Below, in pieces: positions 6,974-11,353 of a stretch of DNA of 11,353 nt. The stretch spans positions 1 through 11,353 of the forward strand of contig JBCBJZ010000121.1 in assembly GCA_038522635.1 (NCBI GenBank), written 5' to 3'. A program made the position numbers and the translations under genes. The notes beneath the pieces are model-generated. The model did not search any database, was not told where the DNA came from, and was given only the letters and a program-made list of their open reading frames with translations. Source of the DNA: JBCBJZ01 sp038522635. Its GTDB lineage: Bacteria > Pseudomonadota > Alphaproteobacteria > Rhizobiales > Hyphomicrobiaceae. Each line of letters begins with the position of its first letter. Position 1 is the stretch's first letter.

Positions 6974-8059
6974 TTAGGCGGCGGTCGGCTTACGTCGCGC
7001 CGATCTCGATGTTGCTTTGCCCGGCTTTGCACGCGGCTTCGCTGGCCTTGCGGGGGACACGCGCGCGCCTAGCACACCGTCTGCCTTAACGCCTGTCACA
7101 ACGTCGGCCACACCGCCTGCCACCGATCCGGCAGGCGCCTCGCTCCCCTGGTCAAGCATGCACGCGACCTCATCCAGGACCCAGGTCCGGAAGGCGTCGA
7201 TCTTGCCGCAGTGCTTTCGGCTCTCCGCACAAAGCAGGTAAAACGCCCGCCCGACGCCCAACTCAAGGCCGAACGGGGCAACGAGCCGGCCCGAACGCAA
7301 GTCATGCCCCGCCAACATCTTGCGCGCGAGCACGATCCCCGCGCCCTCGACCGCCGCATCGATCGCGTGATCGGCATGGTTGAACCGGAGGCCCCGCGAC
7401 GCATCCACGGCGCCGCAGCCAGCAGCCTCAAGCCAAGTCTTCCAGCCCGGAAGCTCGGACGCGAACGACAAGCTGTCATCATGAATCAGCGTCAACGCTT
7501 CCAGATCTTCCAGTGCCAACGCGCCGCCGTAGGCTTCGAGCAGCCGCGGGCTGCACAGCGGGATCACAAGCTCATCGAACAGTTTCGTTTCGTGCACGCC
7601 CTCGTAGCCGCCGCTGCCGAACCGGATCGCAACGTCAAGCTCGTCGGTTTTGAAGTCCGACATCGCCAGGGTGGCGGCGATGCGCATGTCGATCTCCGGC
7701 TGCGCCAGCGAAAACCGGTAAAGCCGAGGCGCGAGCCACTTCGCCGTAAAGGCCGGCCCGGCGCTCACCACCAGAACGTTATTGTCGCTTTCCTGACGCA
7801 GCACCTCGACGCCCGCGCGCAAACTCGTGAAGCCGGCATGGACGTCGGGAAACAGCGCTTCACCATCGGCGGTGAGCGCGATCGCCCGGGTCAATCGCAC
7901 GAACAATTTGCAATCCAGGAACGCCTCCAAGCCACGGATCTGATGGCTGAGCGCGGCCGGCGTCACGTTCAGCTCCTCCGCCGCCTTGGTGAAACTCAGG
8001 TGGCGGGCGGTGGCCTCAAACGCGCGCAGGGCGTTCAGTGGGGGTAAGGGTGTCGCCAT
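6974..8059 (-). CDS. LysR-type transcriptional regulator, GcvA-like, with basic C-terminal tail
   Basis: A DNA-binding regulator of the LysR family, 361 residues. The N-terminal winged helix-turn-helix is complete: LNALRAFEATARHLSFTKAAEELNVTPAALSHQIRGLEAFLDCKLFVR at about 8-55, the pattern of the GcvA branch. The effector-binding domain follows to about residue 300 (VVSAGPAFTAKWLAPRL, TDELDVAIRFGSGGYEG, VIPLCSPRLLE). LysR proteins are usually about 300 residues; this one has an extra tail at about 303-361, first Gly/Val/Ala-rich and then Lys/Arg/Pro/Ala-rich (KPRAKPGKATSRSARRKPTAA region), which looks disordered. I chose ATG 8059, which gives the standard N-terminus; GAGGA lies about 14 nt upstream, rather far. 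An in-frame TTG at 8080 would add seven residues. The gene diverges from a 59-residue protein gene at 8181, its likely target. The effector is unknown. Confidence 0.9.
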   Translation of the reverse strand: MATPLPPLNALRAFEATARHLSFTKAAEELNVTPAALSHQIRGLEAFLDCKLFVRLTRAIALTADGEALFPDVHAGFTSLRAGVEVLRQESDNNVLVVSAGPAFTAKWLAPRLYRFSLAQPEIDMRIAATLAMSDFKTDELDVAIRFGSGGYEGVHETKLFDELVIPLCSPRLLEAYGGALALEDLEALTLIHDDSLSFASELPGWKTWLEAAGCGAVDASRGLRFNHADHAIDAAVEGAGIVLARKMLAGHDLRSGRLVAPFGLELGVGRAFYLLCAESRKHCGKIDAFRTWVLDEVACMLDQGSEAPAGSVAGGVADVVTGVKADGVLGARVSPARPAKPRAKPGKATSRSARRKPTAA

Positions 8060-8180
8060 CGATAACTTATTTTTCCTCAACCGTTCGGTGAGACATCATC
8101 GTTTGTAAAATCAAAGCCAGCCGGCCATCTTCACGTTCAACGATGACACACACCGTCATCTTAACCTGAGGATACCTCAA
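8060..8180. promoter_or_regulatory. Divergent regulatory region between the LysR gene and the 59-residue protein gene
   Basis: This 121-bp gap holds three inverted arrangements. GATGAC (8142-8147) and GTCATC (8155-8160) are a perfect repeat around 7 nt. TCATCGTT (8096-8103) and AACGATGA (8139-8146) are a perfect 8-bp inverted pair 35 nt apart. TGAGG-ATA-CCTCA (8167-8179) is a palindrome that includes the ribosome-binding site GAGGA of the plus-strand gene. Interrupted dyads between a LysR gene and a divergent gene are the expected layout of LysR operators. I could not assign convincing -35/-10 boxes on either strand. Confidence 0.55.
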
Positions 8181-8360
8181 ATGACCGAGATCACCAAGAA
8201 AGCCCCTTCCGCCCTGACGCTGGCCGATCTGCAGACGCTTCAGCGCCGCGGTCGCCTGCACCGCTCGGAGATGCTGCGGGCCGCCGTGAAGGGCTTGGTC
8301 GAGCGCGAGCCTGCCGAGCAAGCCGTCCCTGCGGGCGCAGCGCCCGCGCGTTGCGCCTGA
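8181..8360 (+). CDS. Small basic protein, 59 residues, divergent from the LysR gene
   Basis: A short gene starting at ATG 8181 and ending with TGA at 8358-8360. Coding is supported by GAGGA 8 nt upstream of the start and by a helical, protein-like sequence: MTEITKKAPSALTLADLQTL, then an Arg-rich amphipathic stretch QRRGRLHRSEMLRAAVKGLVERE (about 21-43), then an Ala/Pro-rich end. It has no signal peptide or membrane segment. The size, the arginine-rich helix with an LHRSEMLRAAV core, and the position next to a GcvA-like regulator resemble the small DUF1127-like and related Arg-rich proteins common in Alphaproteobacteria, some of which bind RNA or respond to stress. I cannot place it firmly in any named family, so function is left open. 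A likely terminator lies at 8524-8556. Control by the adjacent LysR protein is inferred from the layout. Confidence 0.65.
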   Translation: MTEITKKAPSALTLADLQTLQRRGRLHRSEMLRAAVKGLVEREPAEQAVPAGAAPARCA

Positions 8361-8468
8361 CCGACGAGGCCATAACGCACCTTCACGACGCTGATGCCTG
8401 AAGTGAACCGGGCCAGCACGATTTCCTCCTCGCCCTTCCATCGTCGGAGTGTGTCGCCCGACAGTGTT

Positions 8469-8482
8469 CTGCCGCACGGCAG
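8469..8482. repeat. Short perfect hairpin in the 59-residue protein gene's 3' region
   Basis: CTGCCG (8469-8474) and CGGCAG (8477-8482) are perfect complements around CA. A real hairpin would open the innermost pair to enlarge the loop. No T tract follows, so it is not a terminator by itself; it could stabilise the transcript end upstream of the hairpin at 8524-8551. Confidence 0.35.
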
Positions 8483-8523
8483 CCCCGCGAGCTTCCCTCC
8501 CGCTCCCGCGACGCCACCTCACC

Positions 8524-8556
8524 AGGCCGGCAGGTTCATCCTTGTCGGCCTCTTTT
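8524..8556 (+). terminator. Probable terminator of the 59-residue protein gene
   Basis: AGGCCGGCA (8524-8532) pairs with TGTCGGCCT (8543-8551) in a 9-bp stem with one G-T pair and a 10-nt loop, followed by CTTTT. It lies 163 bp after the small gene's stop and 70 bp before the YqaA gene, so it separates the two transcripts. Confidence 0.6.
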
Positions 8557-8627
8557 CATTCGTGTTAGGCCACCGCGGCTCGCCCGAAGCCCGCACTTGC
8601 GGCGCACAACCTTAGGCCCCACGCCCC

Positions 8628-9209
8628 ATGATGCACGCGCTCTACCGATGGACGATGGGCCTTGCGGCTCACGCCCACGCCCGCTGGGCGTTGTTCTGGG
8701 TCGCGTTTGTAGAAAGCTCGTTCTTTCCGATCCCCCCCGACGTGCTGCTGCTGCCAATGGTGCTCGCCAGGCGCTTGCAGGCCTGGGTTTATGCCAGCAT
8801 CTGCACGATCGGCTCGGTGTTGGGGGGGCTGGCCGGCTACGCGATCGGCTATTTCCTCTATGACACCGTCGGCAAGCGGGTGCTTGAGGTCTACGGCCAC
8901 GCCGACAAGTTCGAGCAATTCTCTTCGCAATATAACGAGTACGGCGCGTGGATCGTCTTCATCGCCGGTGTGACGCCCTTCCCTTACAAAGTCATCACCA
9001 TCGCCAGCGGCGTGGCGGGATTGAACCTCCTGGTGTTCCTGATCGCCAGTGTGATCGCCCGCGGGCTGCGGTTTTTCGCCGTCGCGGCCTTGCTTTATTT
9101 CTTCGGACCGCCGATCAAAGCCTTTATCGAGAAGTGGTTGAACCTGCTGTCGATTTTGTTTGTGATCGTGCTGGTCGGCGGCTTTATCGCGCTGCGTTAC
9201 GTGTTTTAG
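8628..9209 (+). CDS. YqaA family membrane protein (DedA/VTT-related)
   Basis: A 193-residue inner-membrane protein of the YqaA group, related to DedA/VTT (SNARE-associated) proteins, some of which move lipids across the membrane. Diagnostic motifs are FVESSFFPIPPDVLLLPMVLA (27-47) and YGAWIVFIAGVTPFPYKVITIASG (105-128), with the family's Gly, Pro and Lys in GVTPFPYK. Hydrophobic segments are seen at about 20-45, 54-78, 107-130, 133-158 and 172-190. Conserved arginines lie in ARGLRFF (144-150). Length is normal. Two ATG codons stand in tandem (8628, 8631) and no good ribosome-binding site precedes them; the first 20 residues match the family N-terminus, so the start should be correct to within one codon. 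It is followed on the same strand after 72 bp by dsbB, a pairing I recall from other alphaproteobacteria. The transported substrate is not known. Confidence 0.9.
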   Translation: MMHALYRWTMGLAAHAHARWALFWVAFVESSFFPIPPDVLLLPMVLARRLQAWVYASICTIGSVLGGLAGYAIGYFLYDTVGKRVLEVYGHADKFEQFSSQYNEYGAWIVFIAGVTPFPYKVITIASGVAGLNLLVFLIASVIARGLRFFAVAALLYFFGPPIKAFIEKWLNLLSILFVIVLVGGFIALRYVF

Positions 9210-9281
9210 GCGGCGTGGTGCGCGCGGCGTGTTGCGGGCCAAAAGGCGCGCATTGAAAAGCGCGGGTTGAAAGGCAGTGTC

Positions 9282-9803
9282 ATGGCGTTGACGGCTCAGG
9301 CGACGAAGCAAGGTCCGGCCTACAAGGGCGGTGGTCTGATTCTGGTCGCCTCGCTCGGCATCCTGGCAACCGTCTTCGCCTATGAGCACCTTGGCGGCTA
9401 CGCGCCCTGCCCGCTTTGCCTGCAGCAACGCTACGCGTTTTACGCAGCGGTTCCGCTTTGTTTCGCAGCCCTGTTCGCCCTCAGCATGGACGCCAGCCGT
9501 CTTGCCACGCTGATCCTGTTGGCGGTCGCCTTCATCTTCCTGGCGAACGTCGCTTTGGCCGGCTACCACGCCGGGATCGAGTGGGGCTATTGGCCAGGCC
9601 CGGCAAGTTGCGGCAGCGCGCAGACGTTGGATTTCAACGCCAAAACGCTCGTGCAATCGATGCAGCAAACCAACGTCATCCGTTGCAACGAGGCGGCCGG
9701 GCGCTTTCTGGGCCTTTCGTTCGCGGGTTGGAACGTGATCGCAAGCTTCATCCTGTTCGTGATCGGCCTGAAATCGGCCAACGCGGCTGCCAAAGAACAT
9801 TGA
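9282..9803 (+). CDS. dsbB: Disulfide bond formation protein DsbB
   Basis: DsbB re-oxidises the periplasmic dithiol oxidase DsbA and passes the electrons to quinone in the inner membrane. The 173-residue protein has four hydrophobic segments (about 17-37, 50-68, 74-94 and 146-165) and both catalytic cysteine pairs: CPLC at Cys43/Cys46, followed by the quinone-site arginine in LQQR (Arg50), and the loop pair Cys110 (GPASCG) and Cys135 (VIRCNEA). The end RFLGLSFAGWN is also typical. I chose ATG 9282, which has AAAGG 7 nt upstream; an in-frame TTG at 9267 would add five residues. No DsbA gene is visible in the window. The gene starts 72 bp after the YqaA gene on the same strand, so co-transcription is likely. 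No clean terminator follows. Identification is firm. Confidence 0.94.
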   Translation: MALTAQATKQGPAYKGGGLILVASLGILATVFAYEHLGGYAPCPLCLQQRYAFYAAVPLCFAALFALSMDASRLATLILLAVAFIFLANVALAGYHAGIEWGYWPGPASCGSAQTLDFNAKTLVQSMQQTNVIRCNEAAGRFLGLSFAGWNVIASFILFVIGLKSANAAAKEH

Positions 9804-10023
9804 TACCGCGACGCGCTGAACCCCGCTCGGGTCTGCGCTCCTCAGGAAAACACAATCGTTTCCCGTGGGTTAGCCGAACCGTGCGATGGCACACGACGCC
9901 CTTGCAGTGTGCGTAGATGAACAATTACCAAGCAAAAAATCGCTGGGTTGCCAGTATTGCGCCTTGCCGTGGCCCCAAAGTAACGGTTAATTAGGGATGT
10001 TACGGGAACGCAGAGAGAACGTA
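9804..10023. other. Intergenic region after dsbB
   Basis: About 220 bp without a supported gene, AT-richer than its surroundings from about 9915 to 10000. It holds an inverted repeat GCACAC (9889-9894) and GTGTGC (9907-9912) with a 12-nt loop, and a second, GTAAC (9980-9984) and GTTAC (9999-10003), around a TTAATTA core. Neither is followed by a T tract. They may be the dsbB 3' end and an upstream control site for the gene at 10081, respectively. Confidence 0.4.
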
Positions 10024-10053
10024 TTGCGTACATGTGTGGGATGGTGCTAGGTT
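10024..10053 (+). promoter_or_regulatory. Possible promoter of the Ser/Pro/Arg-rich protein gene
   Basis: TTGCGT (10024-10029), an 18-nt spacer and TAGGTT (10048-10053) form a reasonable housekeeping-type -35/-10 pair. A start of transcription near 10060 would leave a leader of about 20 nt containing AAGGAG at 10067-10072, 8 nt before the ATG at 10081. The -35 matches well in its first three bases only. Confidence 0.4.
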
Positions 10054-10080
10054 AACGTTGTCCGATAAGGAGCATGAGTT

Positions 10081-10689
10081 ATGTCACCGCGTCCTTCGTC
10101 AAAGCCCTCTTCGGCGGCCACATCGTCCCCTTCCCGTTCCCTGTTCAGTGGCGTTGTTGCGTCAACGGTTGAGGCGTCCCCACGCCCTAAGCCGTCATCG
10201 GTCAGTTCAGTTCTGCGTACGTCGGGTTTCGCGTCGCCCTCTCGCGCCATCGCCGCATCAGCGCAGCCCCCCCGCGCGCGGCAAGATGGTGTGTTCGAAC
10301 AGCCCGCCGCCTTGGCAGCGTTTCTTGCCGGCGGCTCAGGTCAACCGGTTGGCGCCCCTCGCGCCGCATCAACCGGGCAGCGTGCGCCAGCCCCAGTGGC
10401 GCCCGCCCCACGTTTGTCTCGCGTACCAGCGGAAGAGTGTTCACGCGTCTCGGCTGGGTTTGTTGTGTCTGCGTACAGTGCTGCGTCGGGGTCCCATGGT
10501 TCATCTCGTGGTCCCAAAAGTTGGTTGAGCCGCGCGCTCAACGCGTCCAAGCGGGCCGCTGATCGAGAGCGAAGTAAGCGTATCTCCCAGCGGCTCGCCA
10601 CCCTCGCCAAACGGTCTGCGTCCCGACCGCTCTCTGTGATGCGTTCTCAAAAGCGTGGCGTCGTGTCGTTGCTCCCCCGCCCATCCTGA
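10081..10689 (+). CDS. Ser/Ala/Pro/Arg-rich, probably disordered protein of unknown function
   Basis: I do not recognise this protein. It has 202 residues and starts at an ATG with the best ribosome-binding site in the window (AAGGAG, 8 nt away), preceded by a plausible promoter. The first 60 residues are Ser/Pro/Ala-rich (MSPRPSSKPSSAATSSPSR...), the middle is Ala/Pro/Gly/Arg-rich, and the end at about 140-190 is strongly basic and may form helices (SWLSRALNASKRAADRERSK, ISQRLATLAKRSASR). Ala-Ser dipeptides recur, often written GCG-TCN. There is no signal peptide, membrane segment or known motif; only one Cys and one Trp are present. The composition suggests disorder and binding to nucleic acid or another polyanion, which is inference only. 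All three plus-strand frames are open over part of it, so the frame rests on the ribosome-binding site and the composition. A second small ORF follows after 56 bp. Confidence 0.55.
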   Translation: MSPRPSSKPSSAATSSPSRSLFSGVVASTVEASPRPKPSSVSSVLRTSGFASPSRAIAASAQPPRARQDGVFEQPAALAAFLAGGSGQPVGAPRAASTGQRAPAPVAPAPRLSRVPAEECSRVSAGFVVSAYSAASGSHGSSRGPKSWLSRALNASKRAADRERSKRISQRLATLAKRSASRPLSVMRSQKRGVVSLLPRPS

Positions 10690-10745
10690 CCGGATGCACG
10701 ACGTCACCCATCAAAGCCCCAACCCCCAACACGCGAGGCGTCCCA

Positions 10746-10982
10746 TTGCGTGATTTCATAGCCCCTCAGCCCCCCGAACCGCAGAATGCTGCAGGCGCCG
10801 GTCAAACCGACACCTGGACCACAGCTGGCGATGCGGCGAGCGCGTTGCTCGCCCGCATGGTGGTGGTGCCCAAGCCGATGCCGCAACCACGCCGCACGAA
10901 CGGCCGTGACAAACATCGTTCAAGTGCTTACGGCGCTTTCAATAAACCTTTGCCGGTGACCCGTCCGACGCGGGCGGCGTAA
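10746..10982 (+). CDS. Small Pro/Ala/Arg-rich protein of unknown function, TTG start
   Basis: An unrecognised 78-residue ORF beginning at TTG 10746, with GAGG (10735-10738) 7 nt upstream. It begins MRDFIAPQPPEPQN, has a helical stretch TAGDAASALLARMVVVP at about 26-42, then a basic tail (KPMPQPRRTNGRDKHRSS, then PVTRPTRAA). It lacks a signal peptide, membrane segment or cysteine. It lies 56 bp after the 202-residue ORF on the same strand, and both share low-complexity Pro/Ala/Arg composition, so they may form one transcript. The rare start codon, the short length and the open antisense frame make coding status uncertain. A weak hairpin (AGCCT 10990-10994, AGGCT 11003-11007) follows without a T tract. 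Confidence 0.4.
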   Translation: MRDFIAPQPPEPQNAAGAGQTDTWTTAGDAASALLARMVVVPKPMPQPRRTNGRDKHRSSAYGAFNKPLPVTRPTRAA

Positions 10983-11353
10983 GCGGCAAAGCCTACCCCT
11001 TGAGGCTGGCCCGCCTTGCTGCGGCGTGACAGGCTCTGATGGAGGGTTGGGTGACGCAGGGCGCGTTGGCGTTGACGTCACCCCATCGGTTGGCAAGTGC
11101 GTGTCGTGCGATGACGACCAGTCACCGAACGCTCGTCATAGCAGAGTTTTGCGTAGTCGAGCATGGCGTACGCGCGCACTTGCCTCCTTCACCTCGCACC
11201 CTTCCCTCGCCAGCGTTCCTCCGCAGGCCACATGCCTTAGCCGCCGATCGCATGCCAGCCCGCATCGCGTGAAGACACCCTAGGCCATAAACTCATAATC
11301 GGGATTCCGTTTTCCGACGAACACTGATTCAAGCGCTCCAACCGAGGAGGGCT
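10983..11353. other. Right-edge region with no convincing gene
   Basis: About 370 bp. Two overlapping plus-strand frames are open here (from GTG 11026 to 11283 and from ATG 11039 to 11272), but neither has a good ribosome-binding site, both translations are Arg/Ser/His/Pro-rich, and third-position GC does not separate them. I therefore call no gene. From 11284 the sequence turns AT-richer (CATAAACTCATAATC), which suits a promoter for a gene further right. Confidence 0.4.
11345..11350 (+). promoter_or_regulatory. Ribosome-binding site for a gene starting beyond the window
   Basis: AGGAGG lies three bases before the right edge, with AT-rich DNA and a CATAAT box (11294-11299) upstream. The spacing predicts a plus-strand start codon a few bases outside the window. 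No matching -35 box was found. Confidence 0.45.

Noticed and set aside
6968..6977. Palindrome CTAACGTTAG over the LysR stop codon
   Set aside because: Short, includes the stop codon, and no T tract follows; a chance palindrome is the simpler reading.
7211..8047. Plus-strand ORF opposite the LysR gene
   Set aside because: Antisense shadow of a complete LysR gene; Arg/Gln/His-rich with no family features.
8160..8522. Upstream part of a 151-codon minus-strand ORF (8067-8522)
   Set aside because: Antisense to the 59-residue gene and its terminator, with Arg/Gly-rich shadow composition; only its last 30 codons are kept as a possible leader peptide.
8565..9800. Long minus-strand ORF (411 codons) opposite the YqaA and dsbB genes
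   Set aside because: It is the antisense shadow of two firmly identified genes, and its translation is a run of charged and polar residues without motifs.
9842..10033. Minus-strand ORF of 63 codons after dsbB
   Set aside because: No ribosome-binding site, mixed composition, and it overlaps inverted repeats and the possible promoter.
10704..10916. Minus-strand ORF of 70 codons opposite the 78-residue ORF
   Set aside because: No ribosome-binding site; His/Arg/Gly-rich shadow composition.
11026..11283. Two overlapping plus-strand ORFs near the right edge
   Set aside because: Neither start has a good ribosome-binding site, and composition and third-position GC do not favour either frame.

Overview
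The window reads as chromosomal DNA from a GC-rich alphaproteobacterium, most likely of Rhodospirillales type. This is inferred from high GC, from the protein families, and from neighbourhoods such as aconitase next to a DUF1223 protein and a YqaA-type membrane protein next to DsbB. Nothing in the sequence fixes genus or species. I see no rRNA, tRNA, CRISPR array, transposase or integrase.

Layout. The left edge (3-701, +) is the C-terminal part of aconitase (acnA), followed by a strong intrinsic terminator. Next is an exported DUF1223 thioredoxin-like protein (1047-1868, +), which converges on a run of four minus-strand genes across a terminator that may work in both directions. In transcription order the run is a GcvA-like LysR regulator (8059-6974), an unrecognised 135-residue protein (6819-6412), the chaperone HtpG (6257-4251) and the M3 oligopeptidase Dcp (4074-1981). 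Gaps of about 150-180 bp separate these genes, so a single tight operon is unlikely. HtpG and Dcp both act in protein quality control and peptide turnover.

The LysR gene diverges from a 59-residue basic protein gene (8181-8360, +) that is too short for a routine ORF cut-off. The 121 bp between them hold several inverted repeats, which makes a regulator-target pair plausible. Further right are a YqaA-type DedA-related membrane protein (8628-9209, +) and DsbB (9282-9803, +). DsbB re-oxidises the periplasmic disulfide system, and the DUF1223 protein at the left also carries a CxxC pair, so the window holds two envelope thiol proteins.

The right part (9804-11353) is the least explained. A plausible promoter and an excellent AAGGAG site lead into an unrecognised Ser/Ala/Pro/Arg-rich, probably disordered 202-residue protein (10081-10689). 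A second small Pro/Ala/Arg-rich ORF follows (10746-10982), then about 370 bp with no convincing gene. The window ends on an AGGAGG motif that probably belongs to a gene starting just outside. This orphan pair is the best candidate for something undescribed, but no function can be read from the sequence.
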